The translations under genes and the position numbers were made by a program. The notes under the pieces are model-generated. The model searched no databases. It was not told the origin of the DNA and saw only the letters and a list, made by a program, of their open reading frames with translations. From Heterostelium album PN500 (lineage: Eukaryota > Evosea > Eumycetozoa > Acytosteliales > Acytosteliaceae), in NCBI RefSeq assembly GCF_000004825.1, contig NW_008805068.1:1240001-1304000 (forward strand): a stretch of 64,000 nt of DNA. Reading direction: 5' to 3'. This document shows, in pieces, positions 11,563 through 23,106 of the stretch (its first letter is position 1; each line of letters starts with the position of its first letter).

Positions 11563-13201
11563 ATGAGTGATACTGATACTACACAACAACCACCAGAGGA
11601 GTTCAAAGATCTCTCACATACTTCTTCAGTCGAAGAGATCGAGAGTCTCTGTATGAACTGTCACTACGAACAAGGTATCACCAAGATTCTACTCACCAAA
11701 ATTCCATTCTTCCGAGAGATCATCTTGTTGGCATTCGAATGCCCAGAGTGTGGTTTTAAATCCTCAGAGGTACGTAATCATTAATATTACTACTATAATC
11801 AAAGATCTTGTTGTTCACATTTATTTGTTTGTATTTCAATATTTTAGGTACAAAGTGGAGGTGCAATCGCTGATAAAGGTGTTCATATAGAATTGAACTT
11901 ACAATCTCGTCAAGTATATTTATTAACATACAAATTAGAAAACAATACAAAACGGTCATCTAACTAATATCAATACAATATGTATCATAATAATCATTAT
12001 CAGGATATGAATAGACAAATCGTAAAGATGGACTCTGCAACTATTTCAATACCTATTTTAGATTTTGAAATCCCACCATCAACTCAAAGAGGTTGTTTAA
12101 ATACTATTGAAGGATTCATTCAACAATCGATTGAAGGTTTGAACCAAGCTGCTCGTCTAAAGAGAGTATGTCAAATACATAGGTAGTTTATAGTTTGATA
12201 ATAATAATAATAATATTTATATTAAAAAAAAATAGGAAGACGGAGATATCGAATCAGCAACAAAGATTGTGGAATTTGTTACTAAACTTGTAGATTTGAT
12301 GAATGTAGAGAAACCATTTACCATTGTCATTGATGATCCATCGGGTAACTCTTATGTGGAGAACCCAATGGCACCAAAAGCCGATCCAAATCTAACAATT
12401 ACCAAGTTTGCTAGAACTGCAGAACAAAACGCAATGTTGGGACTTCAAGAGCAAGTCGTTGCCGAACCACAGTTGACAAACCAACCGTTGGAAGACCGTG
12501 AAGTTTTACACCTTCCCAACTCATGTACTTTCTGCGGGCACATGGGTGTTATCAACATGGTAATGACTGACATTCCCTACTTTAAGAATGTCGTACTCAT
12601 GGCTTTCAACTGCGAAGAATGTGGATACAAGACAAATGAAATCAAGCCGGGTGGTGCTATCGAGCCGACTGGAAGGATATTGACGTTGCGTGTTGAAACA
12701 GCAGAGGATCTCTCGAGAGACGTACTCAAGTCAGAGACTGCTAATGCCATCCTCAAGGAGTTGGATATTGAGATCACCCATGGATCGCTCGGTGGTAGAT
12801 TCACAACGATCGAAGGTCTTCTCAGTACGATTCGTGAGGAACTCGAGAAGAATCCTTTCTTCCGTGGTGACAGTGCAGACGTCACAACTCGTACACGTTA
12901 CAACGAAATCATGGGTACTCTCGATGCATACATTAACGGTGAGAAGAAATTCACTTTGATCATCGACGACCCAGTATCCAACAGTTACATTCAAAGTTTA
13001 TATGCACCAGATCCTGATCCCAACTTGGATTCCGAGGATTACGAGCGTACTTTCGATCAAAACGAAGAGTTGGGTCTTAACGATATCAACACTGAAAACT
13101 ATAGAAATATTGATAAAAACGAAGAGGAACAAGAACAAGAAGGAAAAGAAGAGAAACAAGAGGAAAACAAAGAATTAAAAGAGTCAAAGGTCGTTGATTG
13201 A
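11563..13201 (+). CDS. zpr1: zinc finger protein ZPR1
   Basis: Four exons: 11563-11769, 11848-11913, 12004-12165 and 12236-13201; 466 residues, close to the ZPR1 family length. The family's tandem architecture is visible: two C4 zinc fingers (CMNCHYEQG...CPECGFK and CTFCGHMG...CEECGYK), each followed by a ZPR1 domain containing a conserved [13 protein letters not shown] or [12 protein letters not shown] motif. ZPR1 binds the elongation factor eEF1A and acts in its folding; it also moves between cytoplasm and nucleus (family knowledge). The C-terminus is strongly acidic and Glu-rich. The gene converges on the sterol dehydrogenase gene, with 175 bp between stops. Confidence 0.96.
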
Positions 13202-13376
13202 TTATAAAAGATTAAAAATAAAATTTATTTATAACCAATGATATTTATATTTTTTTTTGTTATTACTAATTATTAAAGAAACAATCGATCGATTAATTAT
13301 GAATTGTTCGTAATAAATATAATATGTTATGATGTTTGATTGAAAATAATAATTATGATGATTATTATTATTATTA

Positions 13377-14467
13377 TTAATTTTTCTTTTTATCTTTGAT
13401 ATAACTTGAGTAGTTAGCTTTGAACCATTCTTTGGTTCTTTCTAGACCTTCTTTGTAGGTTACTATTGGCTTGTAGTTCAAGTCACGCTTTGCCTTTGAG
13501 ATGTTAAAGTAACGGGTAGAGTTAGAGTAGACGATACGGAACAGTGTAATGGTCGGGTGTAATGTGACACCAAACAGCTTGGCAAGTGCAACTACAAGAT
13601 CGATCATCCATGCAATCACATAGATAACACCGAATGGTACCTTGTACTTGGGTCTTTCATAACCGAACGCTTCGTAGGCATAGATTGGCATGTCCCAGAA
13701 GATGACAGGGTCGTCGTTGGTGATAAAGTATGCTTGACCTGGGATGTCAGAGTGCACTGTCATCTTGTCGGCGGCAAGCAGGTGAGCGTGAACGACATTG
13801 TCAATGTAGGTCCAATCGCAAAGGTTCTTTCCGTCGCCAAACATAAACTTGTTCTTTCCTTCTTTGGCTGCCTTGAGGTATTGTGGCCAACCCTGTACAT
13901 CACGAGGTCCAAAGATACCGGCTGGTCTGATAGCACAGGTCAGCAAGAGTGTGGAGTTGGCAGCGAGTACCGCTCTCTCACCTAGCTCCTTGGTCTTGTT
14001 GTAGGGGTCGAGATGCTTGTCTACATAGGGTAGTGTTTCATCTCCGTTGACGATATCGCTACCGTTGAAGACCACCGATGATGAACTGGTGTAGATCAAC
14101 TGTTTAACTTGTGTACGTTTGCAGGCTTCGATCAGGTTCTCCGTGCCGGTGACGTTCACCTTATAGTAGATGTCGTATCCCATACCGTGTGTTGGTGATG
14201 CTGTGTGGAATACTGTATCGACACCTCTACATGCTTCGACTAGATCATCGATATTGCAGATGTCTCCAATGTGAAATGTAACTCTTTCGTCTTCAAAAGA
14301 TTTTCTTATATCAAAAACATGAACATCTCTTTCTGAGCGTGCTAAAAGTGCCTCAACAATATATCTACCAAGGAATCCACTTCCTCCTACTACTAAATAT
14401 TTCTAAATATTTCAAATTAGAAGATTGATCTTGCAATCATAGCAGAATAATTATTGTTTACCTTCAT
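13377..14467 (-). CDS. nsdhl: NAD(P)-dependent sterol dehydrogenase (3beta-HSD/NSDHL family)
   Basis: Two exons: a six-base first exon, 14467-14462 (Met-Lys only), and 14402-13377; 343 residues. The start is chosen because splicing gives MKKYLVVGGSGFLGRY, a classic GxxGxxG Rossmann loop at the very N-terminus. The extended short-chain dehydrogenase active site is present (TSSSSVVFNG, then YNKTK), as are GIFGPRD and DWTYIDNVVHAH, typical of the 3beta-HSD family. The closest role is sterol-4alpha-carboxylate 3-dehydrogenase (decarboxylating) in C4 demethylation of sterols. Another 3beta-HSD-like substrate cannot be excluded. It shares a 122-bp divergent promoter interval with the GlcNAc transferase gene. 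Confidence 0.88.
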
Positions 14468-14589
14468 TTTATGATGTTGATAAAAAGAAAAAGTTTTTTG
14501 TTTTTTTTTTGTTTGGAGAGTTTTACTGAAAAAAAATCTATTCTCATCAAAAAAATAAGTATTTCAAAAAAAAATTTCCAAACAAATTC

Positions 14590-15670
14590 ATGTTTGTAAA
14601 TTCAAATAATAAAATATTTGTATCTATCGCAAGTTATAGAGATAGTGGTATGTTGAAATAAATTCAACTTTTTTCTTTATTCTAACACATGTTTGAAACA
14701 AAATAAAGAATGTCAACACACAATCAAAGATTTATTCAGCAAAGCAAAAAATGCCTCTGATATATATATAGGTGTCTGTTGGCAATATGATATGAAAGAT
14801 AATGAAGATGCAGACTGTTTTAAAGAAGATTTATCACAATATGAAAGTAATATCTCGTCGATTAGGATGGATTATAGGGATGCAAAAGGACCTTGTTTGG
14901 CCAGATACCTATGTCAGACATTATATAGAGGTGAAAGATATTATCTACAGATTGACAGCCATATGAGATTCATTAAAGAATGGGATGAAATACTGATCAA
15001 TCAACTCAAGCAGTGTCCGTCAAGCAAGCCAGTTCTCACAGCTTATCCAATGGGTTATACTTTACCCAATAATCTTCCAAACTATACATATCCAACGCTT
15101 TTGGTAGCTCGTAGTTTTGGTAGTCAAGACAAGATGCTGCGATTGGGTTCGAGATTGGCTGCTATTCCAAAGTTAAAGAGTCCAGTAGAGTCATTGTTTT
15201 GGATAGCTGGTTTTAGCTTTTCATATGGAAGCATGATCACAGAAGTACATTATGACCCACATCTTTGTCATCTATTCTTTGGTGAGGAGATGCTAATGTC
15301 TGCAAGACTTTGGACATCCGGTTATGATTTCTATTCACCGACACATGCAATTCTGTTCCATCTCTGGAAAAGATCGCACAGACCAACATTCACAGAGCTA
15401 TCATTCGAAGAAGACAGGCAAAAGAGTCATCATCGTCTAAGAGAAATCATGGGAATACCATCGGATAGCAATGACATTGGTCGACCTGATATCGAAAAGT
15501 ACTCACTAGGCACACAGAGATCTATTGATCAATATCAGGAGTATTGTGGTGTAAACTTTTCGAGCCAATCAATATCTGAAAAAGCATTAAAAGGTGGTCA
15601 TAATGATAGTTTCTTTTTAAATGAAATCATTGAAATGGCAATCAAATCACAGCAAGGTGTATCTGTCTAA
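14590..15670 (+). CDS. GlcNAc transferase family glycosyltransferase (Skp1-type)
   Basis: Two exons: 14590-14647 and 14709-15670; 339 residues. The short first exon is required: it supplies KIFVSIASYRDSECQHT, the family's characteristic opening, in phase with IYIGVCWQYD. The DXD-like metal/sugar-nucleotide motif is QIDSH, followed by KEWDE; GFSFSYGSM and FFGEEMLMSARLWTSGYD are further family motifs. There is no signal peptide or membrane anchor, which fits the cytoplasmic enzyme that adds GlcNAc to hydroxyproline of Skp1. Dictyostelids have several paralogues, so the exact substrate is inference. Confidence 0.88.
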
Positions 15671-15807
15671 TTATTAAAATTTTAAAATAAAATATTTTTA
15701 AAATAAATCTTATTTTTTTATTTTTATTTTTTATTTTTATTTTTATTTTTATTTTTTATTTTTTATATATATAAATAAATTCAACAATCAAAATAATTTT
15801 ATTAGAC

Positions 15808-17188
15808 ATGACGGATATAGATAATAACAGTAATACATTTGAATCGAATGATCAACATGAAAATCAAGATCAGTATGTATATATATATACTTTTAATGAT
15901 TTATTATCGAATACTAAACAACTCAATCGGTAGAATTGCACAGTTACATGATGAAACTGCTATTGAAATGAACGATGATCCATCAGCAGAACATGATGCA
16001 CAACAACAGAGCGAGAATGATGGTGATGATGAAAATCGAGATGACAATGAAGATGTTGGTAATGGTGAGGAAGACGAAGACGATGATGATGATGATGATG
16101 ATGATGAAGAAGACGAAGACGATGATGATGTAAATCTGGTTCTAGATACAGATATCGTAGAATCAGGAAGAACAGCAAGATCGGCTATCAAACCAGGTTA
16201 CATCAAGGGTGTCACATCTATCACACCAGGTTCAGGAGCCAAATATGATGTTACCAAACAGACCAACACCAACTTTCAAACAAACAGACCACAAAAGAGT
16301 ATTTATGATGTGAGCTTGGACTCATTCGACGATAAACCTTGGAACAAACCAGGTGCAGACATCACCGACTATTTCAACTATAATTTTACAGAGGATACAT
16401 GGAAGGCTTATTGTGAGAGACAAAACCAAATTAGAGCCGAGCAAAATAATCTCGGAAAGATCAAATCTTACGAATCAAAGAATCAAGATAATAAGAATGA
16501 TATACTACCACCAGAGTTTTTGATGATGACAGATAACAATAATGGTGGAACCAACTCAAACAATAACAATAACAACAACAACATAGCTAGTAACAGCAAC
16601 AGAGATATGATGGCCAAACGAGCACCCTTAAAAAGAGAGAATGCACCCTGGCAACATGACAACATGAATCATGTTCCACCACATATAATGAGACAACAAG
16701 GTGGCTATATCCCTCCGTATGCTGGCGGTGTTCCACCAGATTATTCACGTGGTCCTGGCGGTTTTAGAGGTGCTGCCTACAATGACAACCCCAACCAACC
16801 CGATGACAGACGCAGAGATAGAGACAGAGAGAGAGATAGAGATCAGAGAGATACTGGTACCGTTGGAAGAGACAGAGGAGATAGGGAAAGAGACAGAGGA
16901 GATAGAGAAACCAGAGATAGAGATAGAGATCCAAGGGATAGAGACAGAGATAGAGATAGAGACAGAGAAACCAGAGATAGAGAGAGAGACAGAGAAACCA
17001 GAGATAGAGATCAAATTAGAGAGAGAGATAGAGACGATTACAATAGAAGTGATGATAGGAAAAAAGATGATAGACGTAGGGGTAGCACAGAGAGGAGATC
17101 TTCGAGAGATACCTATCAATCTCGTGACACTGATTATAAAAGAAAATTAGAAGATCAAGAGGATGAAAGATCAAAGAGAAGGAGATAA
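15808..17188 (+). CDS. fip1: pre-mRNA 3'-end processing factor Fip1
   Basis: Two exons: 15808-15872 and 15934-17188; 439 residues. The acidic N-terminal third (Asp/Glu run from GAC/GAT/GAA repeats) is followed by the diagnostic Fip1 motif around residues 155-185: [18 protein letters not shown] then [13 protein letters not shown] Pro/Gly middle and a long C-terminal RD/RE repeat region ([13 protein letters not shown] type) match the Fip1 domain order of metazoans and plants. Fip1 tethers poly(A) polymerase to CPSF and binds U-rich RNA. CPSF73 of the same complex is encoded about 28 kb away at 44903. The stop is 89 bp from the convergent mrpl21 stop. Confidence 0.94.
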
Positions 17189-17277
17189 ATAAATATTATT
17201 ATTATTATTTTAAAAAAAACAGAGATTATTTATTGGTTTATTATTATTATTATTTTTGATGTATTTTTAAGTGAGAT

Positions 17278-17760
17278 CTAATTTTGAGGTGGTGATTGCA
17301 AAACGATGTCACCAATTCTTAATACGGTGGCCAAAGGTGTAAAAGCAGTTGTTCTCATGTAATTCTTTCTTCTCTTTCTCTTGAAAATAGTGACCTTTGG
17401 GGCCTTTGATTGTTCTTCGATGAATGCATGTACTTTGGCACCATCAACAAGTGGAGTACCAATCATTGTTTGTTCTTTAGTTCCGAGCATTAGAACCTTG
17501 TCCAATATAATGTGTTCACCAACTTCGACATGTATACGATCTGACATTATAACATCTCCTTTAATGACTTTGTACTGTTTGCCACCCAAGTGTACTACTG
17601 CAAATGAATTGTCGACCACATTTTCTTTATTATTATTTACAATATTTAAATTCTGAGTACTGTAAAATGCTCTCTGTGAAAATAGCTGTTTTGATGTAAT
17701 TTGAAGTGTTGACTGGAATGATCCAGATGATCGAACTGCTAATCCTAATATACTATACAT
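17278..17760 (-). CDS. mrpl21: mitochondrial ribosomal protein bL21m
   Basis: Single exon of 160 residues. Residues 1 to about 45 form a basic, Ser/Gln-rich mitochondrial presequence. The rest is a full bL21 domain: AVVHLGGKQYKVIKGD at its start, then VMLGTKEQTMIGTPLVDGA and the basic FKRKRRKNYMRT near the end. bL21 binds 23S rRNA in the large subunit. The gene is intronless and lies head to head with the ketoacyl-CoA reductase gene. Confidence 0.94.
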   Translation of the reverse strand: MYSILGLAVRSSGSFQSTLQITSKQLFSQRAFYSTQNLNIVNNNKENVVDNSFAVVHLGGKQYKVIKGDVIMSDRIHVEVGEHIILDKVLMLGTKEQTMIGTPLVDGAKVHAFIEEQSKAPKVTIFKRKRRKNYMRTTAFTPLATVLRIGDIVLQSPPQN

Positions 17761-18151
17761 ATTATATGAAAAAAAAATAAAAATGAATGATCAATGAAAA
17801 AAAAAAAAAAACTACAATGAAATGATTCGTTTTTATTTAAAAAATTTTTAGTTTTTTTTAATTTGATTTATTGATTTTTTTTAACTTTTTTTAGATTTAT
17901 TTTATTCATCATAAAATACCTGTTGATTATATATAAACAACTTTTATAACTAAATAAACTTTTGGCAAAAGAGTAAAAAATAAACAAAAATCTTGAATGA
18001 AGTTCAAATTTGTAAAAAAAATAATTTTTAATTTTTTTTTTTAAAAAAAATAAAATAATTTATTTTATAAAAAAAAAAATAAAAAATCTCTTCATCATCT
18101 TTTTTAATGAAAATCAAAATTAAATAGTTTGATAGTGCAACACATTTAGCA
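17761..18151. promoter_or_regulatory. divergent intergenic region, mrpl21 / ketoacyl reductase
   Basis: 391 bp of A/T homopolymers between two outward-reading genes. No specific operator recognised; promoter function is from position only. Confidence 0.45.
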
Positions 18152-19138
18152 ATGATGTTTTTGAATATTTGTTTGTTTGTTGGATTCTTGGTTATCCTTA
18201 AGTATGGATACCAATTCATAAATTTTGTATACTCTGTAACGCTCAGACCACCAGTCAATATCAAAAAGTATGGATCTTGGGCAGGTATGTTATTTCAAAT
18301 AATTTGAGAATTATTTTAAATTTATGCTAACATTGTTTGAATGATGAATATGTTAGTGATCACTGGTGCTACTGATGGTATCGGAAGGGCATACACCCAT
18401 GAGTTGGCCAGAAGAGGAATGAATGTCTGTCTTATCAGTCGAAGTGAAGACAAACTCAAGAAGGAAACAGAGGACATCCAACAAAAGTTCAAAGTACAAA
18501 CTAAGCATATCGCGTTCGATTTCAATACCACCAAGGATGATGATTACCTTAATAAACTATTGCCACAGTTGAACCAAATTGAGGTTGGTATCCTTGTCAA
18601 CAATGTAGGTATCTCGTACGACCATCCAATGTATTTGGAGGAGTTGCCAAACGATAGAATCGATGCATTGATCAATCTCAATGTTCGTGCTGCCACTGTC
18701 CTCTCAAAGGCCATATTACCATCGATGTTGGAGCGTAAACGTGGAGCCATCATCAATTTGGCATCGATATCTGGAATGGCTTCAATTCCATTCCTCTCTG
18801 TGTACAGCGGTACTAAAGCGTTCATCGAGAGATTTTCAACCTCACTCAACTGCGAGTATGCCAACCGTGGTATTTTCGTACAATGTATTGCACCTGGTAT
18901 CGTTGTCAGTAACATGTCAAAGATTAGAAAACCATCTCTCTTTATTCCAATGCCAAATGTATATGCACGTGCTGCCATCAATTGTATTGGATATGAGAAA
19001 TCAACCGCTGGATATTGGGCACACCGTGTCCAAACATTCCTTATTACCGTCATCCCAACCTTTATCTCTGAGAAGTTAATGTATGACATGCACTTTGGTC
19101 AAAGAAAGAGAGCATTGGCAAAGAAAAAAACTCAATAA
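18152..19138 (+). CDS. very-long-chain 3-oxoacyl-CoA reductase / 17beta-HSD12-type short-chain dehydrogenase
   Basis: Two exons: 18152-18284 and 18357-19138; 304 residues. Exon 1 gives an N-terminal membrane segment (FLNICLFVGFLVILKYG) and the spacer up to GSWAV. Exon 2 continues ITGATDGIGRAYTHELARRG, the TGxxxGxG cofactor loop. NNVGIS, the catalytic Ser (NLASISGM) and YSGTK (Tyr and Lys) are intact. The C-terminus KKTQ fits a KKXX ER-retrieval signal. These features match the ER enzyme that reduces 3-ketoacyl-CoA in fatty-acid elongation; steroid activity is also known in the family. Two adjacent Met codons open the frame; I took the first. It converges on MED21 with 118 bp between stops. 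Confidence 0.92.
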
Positions 19139-19256
19139 TAGATATAAATAAATTATAAAATCTATCTTTATAATATCTAATATAACAATATTTAAATACA
19201 AATTCTCGATTTTTTTTATTTTATTTTGTAGTTGCAACTACGATACCATTTATACA

Positions 19257-19720
19257 CTATATTTTTTGAGTTTCATTTGATATCAGTCTTATAACGTCTT
19301 TGACTAGTGATAACATTTCCTCTTTATAATGAGAGAACAAAATCAGTATTTTGTTGGTGTTAACAATGTTAGGATATAATAATAATTACCTGCATCTTTC
19401 TTTGTTTGTTCTATAGTTTGATTGAGTTGTATTGATTCATCATTTAATGCACGTAGTCTATTATATTGGTCTTCTTCGTTTCTGTTGAATCCTGGCAGCG
19501 AATCAATGATTGATTCGATGAGTTTAGAAGTCTCAATCACCTGTAAAGCCATTTCTTTGGTCTGTGTGCTCCATTTACTTAACGTTTCATTGTCCTGTAG
19601 AAGCAATCCATTTTCAAAAGAAGAAGCAGGTGCATCTCTTTGTAGTACACCAATGAAAGTACCAAAAACAAGGAAAAGGTGATCTAATTTATCTTGAAGT
19701 TGTGTCAAAAGATCCATCAT
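19257..19720 (-). CDS. med21: Mediator subunit 21
   Basis: Two exons: 19720-19390 and 19321-19257; 131 residues. The protein begins MMDLLTQLQDKLDHLFLVFG, the conserved MED21 opening helix, followed by a phosphopeptide-like loop and two long helices ending EEMLSLVKDVIRLISNET. MED21 pairs with MED7 in the middle module of Mediator and links activators to RNA polymerase II. The last 21 residues are on the small second exon. Start codons of this gene and NSE2 are 131 bp apart. Confidence 0.9.
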
Positions 19721-19851
19721 TAAAATGAATGATTAATTTATTTTGAAAAATCGATTTTTTTATTAATTTTGGTCTATTCTTCAAACTTTTTTACATTTTA
19801 ATATAATATATATAAAACACATTAAATTTTTAATATTTATAAATAATAGTA
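19721..19851. promoter_or_regulatory. 131-bp divergent promoter interval, med21 / nse2
   Basis: The two start codons face outward across only 131 bp of very AT-rich DNA with TATATATA-like stretches near 19800-19815. Part of it (from about 19823) is copied, with the start of nse2, near 54763. Bidirectional promoter is inferred from spacing. Confidence 0.5.
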
Positions 19852-20715
19852 ATGGAAAGTTTACCAAGAATAGAAGATATAGAGTCTATTGATAAAACAT
19901 ATGCATCATTACAAAGATTGCTAACATCACATAAGCATAACATCACTCAGTCTGCTCTGAGTTTAGAGTCTGAGGATGAACAGTATGATTTCGTGGGTAT
20001 TGAAAAATAAAGATTGTGCATCAACAGTTTGATACTAACAACCATATACAATCCACAGGCAGCTCAGCTGGATCAAGATTTCTTAAAGTGTCTTTACGAA
20101 GAACAATTTATAGCAAAGCATAAACAAGATATCGCTACTTTGAAACAATACATTGAAAGAACGCATGCTCAGCTACGACAAAATCAACACCAACCAACAT
20201 CACAACCACCTGCTATTAGAGACCCAGAAGAGTTTATAAAACACGGTACAATGTTGCGCAACATTGATACTGGTTTAGAGGCACTCAAACAAAATAAAGA
20301 ATTCAAAGAGTATAAACAAAAGATATGGGTATGTCTATTCAATGAACAAACCAAACAGTCATATAACTAACAGTTTTATACTTAGAACATTAATCACACA
20401 GAGCCATTCGATGATGGTGGTAACGAAGATATCTTTATTGCATCTCAAACCATTAGCATTATTTGCCCGATAACTAAAAAGAATTTTGAAAATCCAGTTA
20501 AATCAAGGACTTGTGGACACACCTTTTCTAAAGAAGCCATTCAAAGTATGTTCAGAAGAAGCACCTCTATTTCTTGTCCTGTAGTCGGTTGTTCTCACCA
20601 GATCACACAGAATGGCCTTGAGAGAGACATTGTCATGGAAGAGACTGTCAAGAGAGAGCTCAGAAAGAAAAGCAGGGAGGTTCAAAAGGATCCCGATGAT
20701 ATCACCGAACTTTGA
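19852..20715 (+). CDS. nse2: SMC5/6 complex SUMO ligase NSE2 (MMS21)
   Basis: Three exons: 19852-19992, 20059-20328 and 20386-20715; 246 residues, close to the NSE2 length. The N-terminal two-thirds are helical, as expected for the coil that binds SMC5. The C-terminal SP-RING is clear: SIICPITKKNFENPVKS, then TCGHTFSKEAI, then ISCPVVGCSH. NSE2 transfers SUMO and supports recombination repair. The exon 1 donor chosen (GTGGGT at 19993) is the one that keeps phase with AAQLDQDF. A truncated copy of exon 1 and its upstream DNA lies at 54763-54873. Confidence 0.9.
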
Positions 20716-20839
20716 ATTTTACTTTCAAACAATAAAATTAATTTTTGTTTTATTTTATTTTATTTTTTTTAAAAAAATTGTTAGTTTTTTAATATGATTG
20801 AATTTTAATTTATTAAAAGAAACAAGTAATAATATACAA

Positions 20840-22544
20840 ATGATAAATAATAATCACAATAACAGTAACAGTAACAGTAACGATAATAACAATAATAACA
20901 ATAATAACGATAATAATAATAATAATAGTAAAATAGAAATACATAATGGAGGTATTAATGTAAATACAATCAATACAGAGTCATTAAAGATGACTATCAA
21001 CAAAAAGAATAGATTTACAGATGTCATACATTGGTTATATTGCTTGATTATATATTTTTATTGTATTGTAATAAATCAATTTGCATCTAGACGACATCCT
21101 TCATACCTATCAAACAAACAAGATCAAAGTAACTATTATAAACATTATTATTAAAGATGATTCGTCTAACTGTTTACATTAGATAATATATATAGATTGA
21201 ACGGTTCTCATGAGAATAAGAATTTGATTGTGTTCATTAACCCTGTTAGCGGTAGTAACAATGCCAACAAGATATTTCAGAGTGTTAGACATTTATTTGA
21301 AAATAGAGGATATCATTTACACGTCACAGAGACCAGATATAAAAACGATGCTTACCGAATCTCATCACAGTTATCACAAAAAGACTGTGATGGCATAGTG
21401 TGTGTTGGTGGTGATGGCCTGCTTCATGAAGTTATAAATGGTTTGCTCAGTAGATCAGACTCCTCAATCGCCAGACATATCCCCATCGGTGTAATACCAG
21501 CTGGAACCAAAAACCTACTTGCAGTATCACTCGGTATCACATCTCTTGAGCAAGCAGTCGAAATCATCTTGCGTAACTCAATACACTATGTAGATGTTTT
21601 ATCGATCAGCTCTGTAAAGCAACACTTTCTATACCCAACCAAAGACAGCTATACAAATGAGCACAACAACGACTACATGGTGGAAAACAATGAAGCAGAA
21701 TCAAACAATGTGTCTCATGATGCAAGTGGTCGAAATCCAATGTTCAACAACACACAATTCTCAAAGAACAGCGACATCGCATACAATAACGAATTCAATT
21801 ATCCACAGTATGAATCAAGGAGAATTTACAGTTTGGTTAATATTGGTTGGGGTATCATCAGCTATAAAGAAAGAGTACAGGAGAATATCAAGTGGTCGAA
21901 AGTATTTCGACCATACATATCCTCTCTCTATTCTACCTTCATCACTCTCCCCCTGAGACAGTTCGAATCAACATTATATTTTTTGCCTTCCAAACATCTC
22001 AACAACCAAGGTTTGCCCATAAAACAGACATGTAAAAAAAAATAATTGTTTGGATTGCGAAAAGAGAACCCTGATTGAAAGAGGAAAGAGGCCGATTAAC
22101 GATATTTCAGATTGGAATTGTGTACAAGGATCAACAGAGGATCACCCTGATGGTATGACTTTTCTCATTGCTGGGAAATGCTCACATCTTTCAAAGGATT
22201 TCAAGATTTTCCCATATTCTCATATCTCAGATGGATACATCGACCTGTTAATTTCCACACAAAGCGACAAAAAGAAACTGTTACCTTGGATTTTCACCCC
22301 AACGAACAAGGCAGGATTAGAAATTAATTACAATCTGGCTGATAGCACTAGAGATAATTGGTTAATAGATGTAAATCAATGCATTCAATACTACAAAACC
22401 AAAGAGTTAATTTTTAAAATTGGTAACTTTGAGATACCCCTATCAATAGATGGGGAGCTCACTGATATTAGAGAAACATTTGGATTCGGTTGTGATACAC
22501 TCAAAATAGAAACACATAAAAATTGGTGTGCAATATTTATGTAA
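20840..22544 (+). CDS. sphingosine kinase-like lipid kinase (DAG-kinase catalytic domain)
   Basis: Two exons: 20840-21128 and 21183-22544; about 549 residues. The N-terminus is an Asn/Ser run, then a hydrophobic segment (WLYCLIIYFYCIVINQF) that may anchor it. The catalytic core is typical: LIVFINPVSGSNNANK, IVCVGGDGLLHEVINGLL (the GGDG nucleotide loop, with Leu as in sphingosine kinases) and IGVIPAGTKNLLA; later motifs are DGMTFLIAGKCSHLSKDF, ISDGYIDLL and the C-terminal DGE of SIDGELTD. Sphingosine kinases make sphingosine-1-phosphate. The frame is broken by one base at an A9 run (22034-22042): with eight As it continues CKKNNCLDCEKRT. The simplest reading is a homopolymer error; an extra small intron does not fit. 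Confidence 0.82.
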
Positions 22545-23106
22545 ATAAATATATTATCAATCAGTTTTCAAAATTATTTTAAATTTGGTCATTTATCATA
22601 GTATTGATTTATTTTTTTATTGGAATATATCCTTGAAATATATTCAAACTGTGATTTTATTTATGTTTTAATTTTTGTACTGACAAGTATCCATTCGGGT
22701 TTATAACTCTTAAACCTTTCTTTCAGAGATATAAAAGCTACCATTCATACCCAATGAATCTAAATTAATAAAAGATAAAAACTTATCAAAATTTTCAACT
22801 ATTGAATATTAAAAAATTATTACTAAAAAAAGTTTTGTAAACCATCCTGGCATGTCAGGAAGTTTTGACATTTACTCTCCTACTCATACTCATATTTATG
22901 GCAATAGATATGAAAGATAATTTCCTATCAATTTTTGAAAATATAAAACAAAATTAAAAAAAAATAATTTAAATTACCCATTAATATTATTATATTTGTA
23001 TGTCGATCAAAATATGAAAAATTGCTTTAGGAGTCAAAAGATTACTTTAAAAGCTATATATTTGAAAATTCTTTATTTCAAAAAGGTGTCAAGACTAAAT
23101 AACAAC
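22545..23106. other. intergenic spacer
   Basis: 560 bp between two convergent genes. Apart from a few short imperfect repeats of ATATTCAAA type I see nothing in it; no tRNA or snRNA recognised. Confidence 0.6.

Noticed and set aside
22960-23060. ACCCATTAA word resembling the upstream element of dictyostelid small RNA genes
   Set aside because: Single weak match from memory, no structured RNA visible at the expected distance downstream.
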